Assembly: GCA_019155185.1 (NCBI GenBank)
Contig: CM032808.1
Span: 2,841,492-2,905,491, forward strand
DNA from: Beaufortia kweichowensis
Taxonomy: Eukaryota; Chordata; Actinopteri; Cypriniformes; Gastromyzontidae
DNA: 64,000 nt
Reading direction: 5' to 3'
This document shows, piece by piece, positions 48,201 to 58,800 of this stretch. The translations under genes were made by a program, and so were the position numbers. Position 1 is the first letter of the stretch; every line of letters begins with the position of its first letter. Below the pieces are notes generated by a model. The model was not told the DNA's origin and did no database searches. It worked only from the letters and a program-made list of their open reading frames with translations.

Positions 48201-49480
48201 ATGGACACAAATCCATAGACCATTTTGGTAAGTCATGTTTGTCCATTGACATGTATACACAGGAACCATAACATTTAATATTTAATTAGTATTATTGTAA
48301 TATTTTTTACTTTTATCCAGTGTGAGTAAAAGGTTTATGTGTCTCCAAGCAATAAACTTTATGACTGTTTTGCTTTAATCTAGATTTCTTTAAAACTCTT
48401 TGTTATTCTTTATGGTTAATTCAGGAGAAGGAGAGGTCCCACCCCAGCCTGATGATCCTGTAATACTGACACCTCCAAAATCCAATGATAAATATGGTAC
48501 GAGCATTTTTTGCAACAAAGAATGACATACAAGAATGAGCTTCTGTGTGTAAAATTGATTTACATGTGCTTACAGACATATCTCATATTTTTCTTTCTTT
48601 GTTCCAGGAAATGGAGAGAATACAAATGAAAGAATGCAACCAGAAGGTAAAAAATGTAAAATCCCCCCAAGATTCACATGTGTGCACAAAAAATGTGTGT
48701 AGAGTAATGCACAGTTTACAATTAAAGTCTATAGTGAAATATAGTGAAGTATTTTTGTTAAAACTTTTAATCTGTAAAAATGTGTATTATTTTTGTTGTT
48801 AAATTGTCTAAATCATCTTTATAGCAGTTATATATATCAGCAGCTGTTTCAGTCATATTAATCTTTTTTTGCCTTTTGTGTCTATCATGCAGTTGTCTCA
48901 TTCCCTGCTGCTCCCACCGAAGGTCCCATCCCTCACATACCCGCTATCACCTCACTTGACTCCGCCCACACATCGACTGGCTCCTCCCTCACACCAGAAA
49001 GCTCCTCCCTTACAGTCGTCTCAGGGCTGGTGGAGTCTGTGGTGCCTGATATTGTTTCTGAGGTGTCAACTGTGACCCTTCAGCCTGAACTGCCCACATT
49101 AATGCTGCAGCCAGCACCACCACAACAACAACAGATCCACATTCAACAGCACCTGAAGTTCCACTTTCACCCACATGACAACTCTCAGACAGGTAAAATA
49201 TTTAATTCATTTGGAGAGCACAGGATCTCCATGTGACCGATAAAAAATAAAAATCTGTTTCTACAGTTACAACATAAACATTTACTTCCTTTTTGTAATA
49301 ATGCACTAAAAATGTTTTTAGGAGGAAAGGAAGGCAAATATGATTTAAAAGGATTCTTTGGAAATAAATACCAAGGTATGTGTAATACAGTACATGTTTA
49401 ATGAACAATCATTATGTTATATTTATGATGTTCTGAATAATATACTCATATCCTCATTTTCATTTCTCTTCACAGGATAA
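33263..49480 (+). CDS. cmn: Calymmin-like glycine/tyrosine-rich extracellular matrix repeat protein, about 61 exons
   Basis: Exon 1 (33263-33335) encodes a signal peptide of the form MLRWTLLRMMLLLWMTRVTL. After it come about 60 small exons, all split after codon base 1. Summing my exon calls gives 3,996 nt, i.e. 1,331 residues plus stop, with no frame break. Exons before array A: 34614-34652, 34854-34892, 34994-35044, 35324-35362, 35464-35505, 35806-35844, 35940-35990, 36068-36121, 36208-36246, 36348-36398, 36495-36542, 36630-36686, 36973-37023, 37166-37222, 37303-37335, 37523-37579. Most encode G-Y-G-x or N-G-x-G-A-K-P-N-G variants. Secretion and modular GYG repeats match calymmin, the teleost notochord-sheath protein, from memory of the family. 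Elastin is less likely because VPGVG-type repeats are absent. Family naming is moderate; gene structure is strong. Confidence 0.75.
34854..36121 (+). repeat. Triplicated exon module in the calymmin-like gene
   Basis: A unit of two exons, G(Y/F)GNPSAVAPGNNG then GQS...ANGNGAAFKG, plus a third exon starting GYGA, occurs three times with periods of 470 and 482 bases. The paired exons start at 34854/34994, 35324/35464 and 35806/35940. Only the last unit keeps a working third exon (36068-36121). In the first two the matching sequence (near 35124 and 35577) retains an acceptor-like TATAAG but runs into AT-rich sequence with no donor, so it is a decayed exon. Confidence 0.85.
37708..40542 (+). repeat. 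Tandem exon array A: 13 copies of a 51-nt exon
   Basis: Exon starts: 37708, 37935, 38173, 38394, 38632, 38871, 39109, 39347, 39565, 39789, 40023, 40258, 40492. Each is 51 nt and encodes variants of GYGAKAGYSNGQGANPNG. Unit period is 218-239 bases, and introns are conserved as well as exons. Copies 5-6 and 7-8 form a two-unit repeat of about 477 bases, shown by shared intron variants (for example TTGAAGGAACCAGAT and CTTACTGGAAGGATTTC). Substitutions include GYGSKAGYANG in copy 2, a His for Tyr in copy 3, GYGVKAG in copy 9 and GANPSG in copy 10. Confidence 0.95.
41240..41640 (+). mobile_element. DIRS-like reverse transcriptase relic in an intron
   Basis: In one frame the translation reads KHIVSQIQLGDLF, then HRKFAGGAYQY, a TGA stop, VLIFGLALPACTFTWKCIDAAMDPL, and after a shift LRLQGLILNLKKSVL. 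This order matches the palm of DIRS-type retroelement RTs as I remember them (KFLRFAFGG.AYQY.VLPFGL..., CMDAALAPL, GLRLN..KS). Stops and shifts show it is a dead fragment. It enlarges the intron between the two exon arrays. Its true edges are unknown, and unexplained sequence extends from about 40690 to 41700. Confidence 0.6.
41714..42013 (+). repeat. Duplicated linker exons before array B
   Basis: Two exons of the calymmin-like gene, 41714-41746 (GYGGAAKGPNAG) and 41969-42013 (GTMGNANSGVKGPKPG). They repeat 37303-37335 and 37523-37579, including the following-intron sequence. They show that the whole linker-plus-array block was duplicated in tandem. Confidence 0.88.
42103..43971 (+). repeat. 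Tandem exon array B: 9 copies of the 51-nt exon
   Basis: Exon starts: 42103, 42323, 42543, 42763, 42983, 43203, 43452, 43686, 43921. The first six copies are spaced exactly 220 bases apart and are almost identical through their introns. The last three have periods of 249, 234 and 235. Unusual copies: the third has donor GTACAC instead of GTAAAC; the fourth has Val for Gly (GYGAKAVYSN); the eighth ends GANSKG. All stay in frame. Confidence 0.95.
44248..45117 (+). CDS. cmn: Linker exon and large Pro/Ala/Gln-rich exon of the calymmin-like gene
   Basis: Exon 44248-44304 (GYGVPPGMFKGPYTKG) is followed by the gene's largest exon, 44434-45117 (684 nt, 228 codons). The latter leaves the GYG pattern and is rich in Pro, Ala, Gln, Lys and Ser, with a loose K-x-x-K-P-x-A-P repeat (KAPKPWAPHPVVPQ, KAYKPVAPAPVVPQ, KAFKPVAP). 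It has no cysteine. It probably forms a disordered spacer between the two GYG-rich halves. Part of the same gene as 33263-49480. Confidence 0.85.
45234..49480 (+). CDS. cmn: C-terminal exons of the calymmin-like gene
   Basis: Exons: 45234-45293, 45427-45468, 45603-45647, 45985-46041, 46202-46261, 46380-46418, 46728-46796, 46880-46945, 47027-47086, 47301-47369, 47473-47541, 47790-47849, 48159-48227, 48425-48496, 48608-48646, 48893-49192, 49322-49375, 49476-49480. Many end in KYG and begin GFGG, for example GFGGLPYNKQPLGYSG. The 300-nt exon is Thr/Ser/Pro-rich then Gln/His-rich. The protein ends KGFFGNKYQG before TAA at 49478-49480. One cysteine occurs, in DCRPNGQW (exon 45427-45468). All introns are phase 1. 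Confidence 0.85.
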
Positions 49481-49851
49481 TTTGGAAGTGAAGCCTACTG
49501 TTTTATTTCAACCCATTTTTTGTGGTTGTTGTTTCTGTGAATTGTTGTATATTTTTCTATATTTTTATTTTCATTAATTTTACGTCTATTAAGAGTTCTT
49601 GTTGAAACTGTATTCCACAAATAGTTGCATTCACGAATTAGGACCATTTACATAAGATATGATTTTTCCTTGTTACATTTTCATATTCGTTTTTTGAGTA
49701 TTTTTTTCCCTGTCTGTCATTGTTCGGAATGTCTGAACACAAACATTTCTTTTATTTTTTTGTGTAGTTAACTATGTTGTTGTGTTCCTAGAAGCTGAAT
49801 TATTTATTTCTGTATATCATTTTTGGTTTTAGACACATTTTAAATACATAA

Positions 49852-49857
49852 AATAAA
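49852..49857 (+). terminator. Polyadenylation signal of the calymmin-like gene
   Basis: AATAAA lies about 370 bases after the stop codon and is the first canonical hexamer seen in the 3' region. Confidence 0.6.
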
Positions 49858-49860
49858 CTT

Positions 49861-51190
49861 TAAACCCAATACTCCAGGACAATCTTTGTCTTTGAATCAA
49901 TTCCATGTTTCAACAGTCTTGAACTGTGAGAAAAGAATATTACAGCCCTAAAAAGTATTTGTATTTGGGTGAATGTCTAAATAGTCAAAGTGGCTACATT
50001 TAAATTCAGCACAGACCCAAAGTGCAAACAAAACATTTTGCAAACACAAGTAGGTAGGTTTAAATGAACACAGAAAAGCTACTAAAAATATTGTGTGTAT
50101 ACATCTATGATATTACACCTTTTTATGTCAAACACCTCTTTTTTAAATTATGAACCACACAATTGTCTGCTAAAATATCTGTATGTATATCTGTGGGATC
50201 AACTGAATTAATGCAGCCATTTTATGTATTTATAAGCAATATATTGAACTATATATTTATATTTTACCAAAGCTCTGTTGATAAAGTCCAGACAATCAAT
50301 TAAGTCAATTAATTTGAAAGAATAGAAATATACAGGTACATGCATTATGTGACAATAAAGATCACACATATTTGAGAGGCAACATACAGTACTTTTTGTA
50401 GATTTTGGTGAATTAAAATGCTCAAATCAGAAGAGCAAAAATACCCAACAAATGGAGAAGAGATGACTCTTCAAAGAATATAAAAAATACTTTATTTTAA
50501 TTTTCACATGCTCATTTAGGAGTAATATGGACTGTTATGGATGTGACAATTCTAAAAACAGCACTTTACCTGACTTTTGAAAAATCATGATTTAAACATA
50601 AACAAATGCTTTAAAACTTCGAGAGAGTATTGAGTACATGAGTATTTACACCACCGAATAATGACATCTGAACCATCAGTATATGGTAATAACCTTCGGT
50701 AAAAACTTTTTCATAGTGAGGTTGACATTTGCATGGAATTGCCTATTTGCAAAACTGCAGTGCAGAAGGTTCTTAGAAAAGCTCTTGCAGCATTTGTTTG
50801 CAGGTGTCACTATACGATTTCTTTTTTTATATTTCTAAATGTCCAAAATACATTTAGTGTATTGTGATTATCACATTTAACGTGACAGTAATAAGAAATA
50901 GAAATCACATGTGTCAAAGTCTTTTATTCGGCCAGTGTTTAGATTTAAAGAGCTCTAATCTCTCATGAGCTGACTCCTGCTCAGGCCAACTGCAGGCTGC
51001 TGATTGGCTACAACACTAAGTACCAGTAAATGCAAGCAACAAGTAGTTGCCCTTCTGCTTGCCGGTACTTAGAAGATGATGGGTCTCTGGTGTTAGAAAG
51101 TTACTGTTTTAAAGAACTTTATCAAACACATAGCTTTAAAGTATGTATTTCTAGCTTGAATATTTAAAGAGGCACCAGGCAATCATTCCA
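49861..51190. other. Intergenic region before paqr4
   Basis: AT-rich with no recognised exon. The last 250 bases are less AT-rich and include an inverted CCAAT motif (TGATTGGCT near 51001), plausibly part of the paqr4 promoter. A 5' untranslated paqr4 exon could lie here but cannot be fixed from sequence. Confidence 0.45.
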
Positions 51191-51240
51191 AGGGGAGGTG
51201 GGTGGTCAAGGACAACTGGTCATTTTTTCTTTTTGTAGCT

Positions 51241-53301
51241 ATGTCTTTTTTTAATGGACCAAAACTGTTGGATTTTAAGAATTCACCACCACATCTTCAG
51301 TTCAACAAGTATGTCCTAACAGGATATCGGCCTATATCCACTTACAGAGACTGTCTGCAAAGTTTGTTCTATCTACACAACGAATTTGGAAACATCTATA
51401 CTCATGGTATGAAAACAACTCTCACTGCTTAATTTTCAATATAACGTGATGCAAGTTTTTAACATACATAACCTGCTGTTTGATGCAAACTAAGCTGTAC
51501 AGAGATGTGGTTGTACATATATATTTTTGTGCATTATTTTATTATTTAGCGCATTATTTCCAACATTATTATTTCACTAATGGGACAATTTCTGAGATGA
51601 AGTGGGGAAATCTGATGGCTGAACCATTTGAACTTTCTACTTACTACTATAGAGCTACTTTCTCTGCTGATCATCCTGTAACACACTTCACAAGGGCGTG
51701 CAAATAGCATTTAATGTGATTACATCTAATCCTTGTTAGGGAATCCACGAAGAGAACACTTAAGAGTAAAAATTACAAAGGCCTTTATTTTGGATTTTTT
51801 ATTTTAAAAATAAAAATCATTCAACTTACTATTTAGAATTTCGGCAAATTGTGAGTTGCTATAACTTAAAAAGCCAAGTTAACTGTACTTAAAAATTTAA
51901 AGCAGCAAAAAATGTTTTACAGCGTATTGTTGCATATGCTAATAATAAACAAGTCTCATACTGTACTCCTACTTTTTTCATTGTTTTCACAAGGTATTCC
52001 CTTCATCTTTTTTTTGCTGTTTTTGCCCGTGAGTATCCCATGGGCCGAGGTAGATGAGTGGTGGATCGGTGTGGTCCATTATTTGGCTTGTCTTTCTCCT
52101 ACTGTCTGCTCAGTCTTGTATCATCTCTTTATGAACCATGAGGGCGGAGCACCAACTTATGACACGCTGTTGCGCTTTGACATGTTTGGAGTCTGTCTCG
52201 TCAACACTCTTGGTGAGCAACTACCAGTTTCGTTTGATGACTGTTATGAATATGGACAACATTTGGATACTGTACAGGTTGCGTGTTAATGACACGTGTA
52301 AACGCAGTATGTACTTGAGCTGGCATGTACAAAACTGGCTCGTATTCAGTCTAAGCTAGCAAACTGGACCTTTGTGCAAATAAATTAGGTTGGCCATTAT
52401 CCAAATTTGCATACATTTGATTAGTGACCAAGAATTGTCTTCTGAATGGAATGAAAGAGGTGTGTGTGAGAAAGCAATTATTATTTTAAACTTATTTTGT
52501 GATTTTAAAACACATAGCCTTCCTGTAGCTCAGTTTGTAAGAGCATGGCACTGACAAACTTTACCCGACTATGATCCTTTAAACATAAAAAATACCTTAA
52601 AAAATTTGAGACCACACATGGCCTAAGTATATTCACCAAATACTGACATCTAAACTATCAGTATGGTTAGGTTTACATTTGCATTGGAATTTTGATTTAG
52701 TGATGTGACAAAACATGTGTTTGCTTTTGTTATGGACAAAAAAGTCCAAAATATTAATTGTTTTCACATATCCTCTCACTTCAGAAGGCCGATTTTTATA
52801 TATATAAATCCATATAAATATAAATACATTTTTTACTAACTAGAATTACTTCTATTTATTTTCTTTGCAGGAGCTCTGCCGATCATTCACATCACTTTGC
52901 TGTGTTACCCGTTCTTTCGTCATATGGCGATGACAGCATATCTTCTCATATCTGGATACGGTGTGTATTGTGCGCTCACGGCACGCAGTAACGTGCTCCG
53001 CCTGCGCTCCTTCATGTGGCAGTTGGGCTTTCGCGTATTTCTCTTCATGCTGCGTCTGATTGGTGCAGGGAAAGGAAGCCCCGCCTCTCTACGACTTTAC
53101 TTCACGATGGATGTGCTTGCCTTGATTGGAGGACTCGTGAATGTTGCCCGTCTGCCCGAACGCTTCAGTCCAGGGCGGTTTGACTACTGGTGTAACAGTC
53201 ATCAAATAATGCACATGATGGTCATCCTCTCCATCCTGTACTTACACTGGGGCATGCTGGAGGATTTAAACTGGATAAAGGGATTTTCCTGTCCCCAATA
53301 A
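51241..53301 (+). CDS. paqr4: Progestin and adipoQ receptor family member 4, three exons, 271 aa
   Basis: Exons 51241-51406, 51994-52212 and 52871-53301 join in phase 1 to 816 nt (271 aa plus stop), close to the 273 aa of the human protein as I recall it. It opens MSFFNGPKLLDF, and PPHLQFNKYVLTGYRP is a hallmark of PAQR4. PAQR proteins are seven-helix membrane proteins with a ceramidase-like metal site. The three conserved motifs are intact: E-x2-N-x3-H (ENFGNIYTH-type, read here as EFGNIYTH), S-x3-H (SVLYH) and H-x3-H (HQIMH). PAQR4 is a Golgi protein linked to ceramide metabolism. An in-frame ATG at 51202 exists, but the downstream start matches the family. An AATAAA overlaps the stop at 53300-53305. 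Zebrafish has two paralogs; which one this is was not decided. Confidence 0.93.
52517..52580 (+). repeat. tRNA-derived SINE fragment in paqr4 intron 2
   Basis: CCTGTAGCTCAGTTTGTAAG followed by AGCATGGCACT resembles the A-box half of a tRNA-derived SINE. The B-box half has decayed (TTTACCCGACTATGATCC). It is too diverged to be a functional tRNA gene. Confidence 0.55.
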
Positions 53302-53305
53302 TAAA

Positions 53306-55790
53306 CTTTGAAGGACTTTATATGCAATGCTAAAAAACCCATGCCGTTTTTCTTTGTGCTCATCTACATGGGAACAGTCCTGTAGTCAAATCCACAGACT
53401 GTCAAAAAAATCTAGCAAAAAATCTAATGAGCCACCTAGAATTCTGGCATTATACGGTTATACTATGGTTGATCAGGGTACATACTAAACATGATAAAAG
53501 CAGTAGCTTTTGTAAGAACTCTGCCACATCATTTTTAAAGAAACAACACAAAATGTTAAGGAAAACATTCTTTAAAATTAAGACATGTTTGGTTTTAGCG
53601 ACAGCCAATGCAACATTATACCTAATTATACGTAAATGCATTGGATCCTTTTAAAGTATAAATAAATAATATTGATTAAATATATGGATCATATGCATGG
53701 AAAAACTAAATTAAACTTTATTTTAAAATTTACTCTCCTAATGCAGTCTGACGCAAAGCATGCTGGGAATTGGAAATCCTCAACCAAACGTGTTCAATTA
53801 ACTTTTATAAATTAAGTAAAGTGGACAAGGAACAAAAATTTTTTTTAATTTGACACAAATAGTTCAAGCTAATTAAAAATAATCAGTATACTCCAACTCA
53901 AACATAGGATTGTGTTAGAGGAACTTAAAATATTTAGGTGAGTAGAACTTAAAGTAAACATTAAGTTTACATTACTTCATCTATTAAATTACTTTCAACA
54001 TTCGGGTTTACAGTAAATTCCTCCGGCTGTTACATTTTCACGATAAAGTACCTTACTGCTTTTATAAAACTGTTACCACAATACAAATATTGAAGCGTAA
54101 AAATATGTATTAATGCAACTTTCATGAAGTAAAATCACTAAAAGTCCTGCTTTCGCTGGTAAAATACTCCCTCAGGGACTGTGATATGTTTACGATGCTA
54201 ATGGTGCTACGCAGTGATACACACAGAACTGTTTTTTTTATGAATAAAGTCATGAATAAAACACTGCTATTGACCAATCAGAATCAAGTACTGGAACTAA
54301 CCGTTTTATAATAATTCATAAAAAAATTTAATCGCTGTTTTGCCATCTGGAATTTCATCATGGAGATTAAGGTTACACTCTAAAAACGGTTCTTTTCAGT
54401 GGTTCTTTGCTCTAATAGTCCTACACAGCACTATCTGTGCTATGCTAGGTGCTATATAGCAGTTAAAGTGGTTCCCTATGATCACGAGCAAATTACGAGA
54501 CTTTTTACAGTGTAGCATGTAGTTTTTTGCTAGTTTTACAGCACACCATGAGTGTATATTAGCATTTTTTGTAAATTGTCTTTGACATCTAATAAAGCGT
54601 TTAAATCTGTAAGCAGTGGTGCGTGATGTTAGATTTAAAAAGAGGATAGCAGTAGTGACAAAATAAAGAGTGCCTCAATCTGTGAGATTATAAGAACAAC
54701 TGTGCTTAATGCACGCTTAGACAATGCACTCAATTTTACTACTGTTCCATTTAAAGTAGGTTACTGTAAACAGACACAGCATCAAATAAACTGCTCTAAT
54801 TTTCCGTTGTATGTTTACAATGCACATACTTTTACATTGTAACCATGTTTATTGCATGCAAATAGTAGTAAGACACTTTGACCTAAAAAAATAGTTTAAG
54901 AATAGTAATGTCAAAAATAGGGTTTTTAAAGTGGACAAGTTATGCACTTAAGTTTGGCAATTATGATTAAGAGTTTGTGTAAATCCTTACCCGAGCCATA
55001 TTAATGTTTGCCTTGCAAACACCACTGATTAAATATGATTTAATACATATTTTTCAAGAATTTAACATCTTACACGTCTTCTCTGTGTTTAGTTTAATAT
55101 GTAACCCAAAATGGTATTTATAAAATTATATGGCTGCAAATTGAAATGAAACAACATGAAACTTTTGCTTAAAAGAATATTCATGCATATAACCATATTT
55201 GTTGATTTAATTAACAAACAAGTTAAAGAGTCCAAAAATAATAATTTAAAAAGACATGAAATGCTGTATATTGCTGGAAAATGCAGTATATTCCAAAAAT
55301 ATGATTTTTTTTTTGCACGATTTTCACCTCAGATTGTCTGGTAATGTAAGACACTAACAGATCAAATTGTGCACCTTCTGATCTGCTTGGAAAACCATGC
55401 ACCGATCATATTAAACACGGTATTTTAAATCGGATTGCAGCAGTACTTTTACAACAGCCAACATGCCTCTTTTATATGTAAACATGGGTTTGTAAGCATT
55501 AAGAATGATAATAATAAATGCATCACAATGTCTGTTTGTTTACATTTGCTTATCCGTGAGATCACGTGAGGCATGAGATCATAACTCAGGCATGATAATC
55601 TTAATGATATCTTGTAATGTGTGATGTGCTACGATTTTTAAATCTTGTAGTGTGAGCATGATTTGAGAGGATAATCTGTCAAGATTTTCCTTGTGTAGAA
55701 ATTTTTCATATTCTATCCTGCTAATTTCTGAGGAATTACATTAAACCATGTTTTTTTTTATTTTTGTTTCTTTTAATTGCTTTCAAATCC
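53306..55790. other. Convergent intergenic region between paqr4 and pelo
   Basis: No gene was recognised. It is AT-rich and contains one small palindromic element at 54372-54515, listed separately. The two flanking genes end toward each other here. Confidence 0.5.
54372..54515. mobile_element. Short palindromic MITE
   Basis: Begins with ACACTCTAAAAACGGTTCTT and ends with the near-complement ACTTTTTACAGTGTAG. The interior is built from GTGGTTCTTTGCTC and TGCTATATAGCAG type motifs. This layout is common in fish genomes as a small non-autonomous DNA element. Target duplication and family were not determined. Confidence 0.5.
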
Positions 55791-55796
55791 TTTATT
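55791..55796 (-). terminator. Polyadenylation signal of pelo
   Basis: AATAAA on the minus strand, 96 bases past the pelo stop codon. Confidence 0.6.
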
Positions 55797-55891
55797 AAGG
55801 ACATTCTGGAGTCTCTATGCAGTCTTTAAATGTAAAACAAGTTTCTGTTGTTTCATACAACATCCTATTGCATATAAAGAGTGTTATAATA

Positions 55892-58800
55892 TTAGTCTTC
55901 ATCTGAACTGCTGTCGTCCTCAGCCTCAGACACATCAGCGATGGGGAACCTCAAAATGGCTGCCACGCCACTTAACTGATTCAACTCTACAGAGACAAAT
56001 GATCCTGAGTGAGAGTCTCAACTATTCAACGAAGAAAATGGAAAATCTATGGCAAAAATTTTACTTGATTTTTTGAGAAACAAACTTACGTTCTCCAGAT
56101 ACATGCAAACTTGAGAATATCCTAAACAGAAGAAATGAAAAATAAAGATAAAAGTTATCATTGGTATGAAATGCCTAAAATATTTTACATAGCACAGGTA
56201 GCATTATAGGATTAACCTGTTAACTGTCACCGTTCCTCAGGAGGAACACTTGTGTTATTTCTCTATTTACTTTAATATTTCATAGTTGAACTTTAATCTA
56301 ATCATGACAAACTGTAAAAGTGATGGAAAGGTATAAAACTCGATATGAAATATTTGCCAAATTTTCAGAACAATAAACAAAATTTAAAAAAAATAGTAAT
56401 GTTACTTTAATTATCAAAAATGAAACAAATATTTAAAAAGACTTACAAATGTTTTAAAAAATCTAATATCTAACAATTGTAGTTCGGATAGTGCATTTTC
56501 ATGTGTATATTCAATTCAACAAGATTTTGTACTTAAAAATACCTGACGATTCCTCCGTTTTCTTTTACGTTGTCAACCAGCCGAACATATCGGCTTCGGG
56601 TGGCTATATCCTGATGTCTGCAGTGATAAAAAAAGGAAAAAAATAAGCGATTACATGACGTTGTAACCGGGTGTGACATAATACGGCACTAAATTATCTC
56701 TTTCATGTTCATTTTACTTGTTTATTAAAGCACTGTGACAGACATAGAAACCAAGTGACTAACAAACTGCCCTAGGGTGTTACAGCTTACCTCAGTAAAA
56801 TCTTATTGGTCCAAATTTTGCTTTACATAACTGTATATGAAACATACACTGGATTACAGATATGTTTTGACTGGATGTTATTGTGTTAAACATTTGTTGA
56901 GCATTGTCTGTTGTTTATCCTCACATACATAAAACAAAAATTGGATAAATGATGAGTCATACATGTATGTACATGCACACATTATCTGTGTTTTAGAACA
57001 GAACAGCTTTCACAGTGGATGATAAAGTAAGATTTTATTTTTCATCGACTGTTATTACACTGTTTTTATTTATGAACAAGTGTAGCTGAATCATTATAAT
57101 GAGTACTAACAGTAGTAAACAGAGGCTGACAAAAGTAAAAGTGAGTGCTCCTCATTCAAGTGTTTCGTCATCATGTCAACAACACACCACTACAGCGCTG
57201 TTCTTCTCTAAGGTAGTTCATTAAGGGCTTGTCCCCTTTTTGCATAATCCTGGTTGCAGAGTTTATTCAAATTTAGGCATCGTGATCTCATCAACTGAGA
57301 AGAACCTCGCTGTACTACATTTCAGCCATTTGTTTTAGTTTAAAAGCGATTTCTGTTCTTTTCAATATCTCCCTTTGCAATAACCTTTGAGCTTTGTAAG
57401 TTTGCAAAACGTTTTTATGTTCAAACAGCAACATTACACACTAACTAATAGGAAAAAGTGAAAACCCCTTAAGTACCTGAATAGTTTGTCACTGATCAGT
57501 AAGATGTCAACGGCCAAAGCTTCCGTCGCTTTCTCCACATGAGCCAGCCTGTACAGAAGAGCATTTCAAAAGACATCATGATTTCAGAATTTTACGGCAT
57601 TAATTAATCAAAGCTATTCTCATTTAGATGTTGTGCAATACTGGTAGTATGGACTTACTTATATCATATTTGCTCTATAAATGATTGTATTTATAAAGTT
57701 TAATCACCCATAGAAAGCTCTATCTGGTTCTTGTTGTAGCATCTTGTAAAAATCCTCCAGGGCTTTAACCTCTCCAGCTGCCTAATATAAACGAGAAACC
57801 AAAAAATCTTAATAACAACGATTTACAGATGGCTATAAATCACAGGAACATGTGCATGTTTATATCCAACATCATCATCCGATATCTCATATCATAGTCA
57901 CCTTTGTGTCAGACAGCCGAGCCGTTACTGTAGGATCAGACAGAACTTCTGTGGAAATATCAGCACATATGTACAATATTATATTTTCAATTAGTGTCGT
58001 AGCAATATCAGATTTACCAAATTTACTGTATTTGCATGCTCAAAAGAATTTACAATAATGATAATATTGCGATACCTATTGAAAAGTTTTGTTGTAAAAC
58101 AATATTGTGACACCCGTATTTGCAGTATTTTAAAGTCTAATGAAATCTTCACTGTGCCTGTATGCTAGTGTTAAATCTGGGATTAATCGTTTTTTTTTTT
58201 TTAAATGTGGTCAATTCGAAATATAGATTCTCAAAAGCCTTGAATCTATTTTTTTCTTAAATCTTAAATTTAAAATAACCTGATCCTGTGTGATCAAGGT
58301 ATGCAACTGTTTTGTTTTAATATACCCAAGTGTACCCAAAAATAAAAAGTAAAATAGCCTACAAGTTAATGAATCTTTAGTTCTCTTTTAATTCACCATT
58401 GTGCTGATGTTTACAGATCTTTTTTAGAGATATGTATAGAATTTGTATTAATTCTATAGTCATTGAATTAAATCGATAAACAAATCGAATCGAGAGCTTG
58501 AGAATCAGAATCGGAACGAAAAAAGAAAAGTCATTTTTAAACAATATGAAATACAGATAATTAATAAATATATGTATATACAAGCTGTGATTTTGTTAAT
58601 CTGGTTTCACTTAAAAATTATGATGGAACTCAGAAAGTGAGGACTGAACTCTGACCTTTGAGGGAGTACTTGTGTCCGGATGAGGAGTGTACCAGCATGA
58701 ATTTAGATCTGTTCTCGAGCAGAATCTTGCAGTCTTGTCTTACAGCTTCTTTAAAGAGGTACGAGATGAACTGATCTTTCACAAAACCTGGACTGGCCAC

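Noticed and set aside
51202..51240. Upstream in-frame ATG for paqr4
   Set aside because: It would add a 13-residue extension through a T-rich run not seen in the family; the start at 51241 gives the family's usual N-terminus.
52517..52580. Functional tRNA gene
   Set aside because: The A-box-like TAGCTCAGTTTGTAAG is present, but the rest does not fold as a cloverleaf and the B box has decayed; treated as a SINE fragment.
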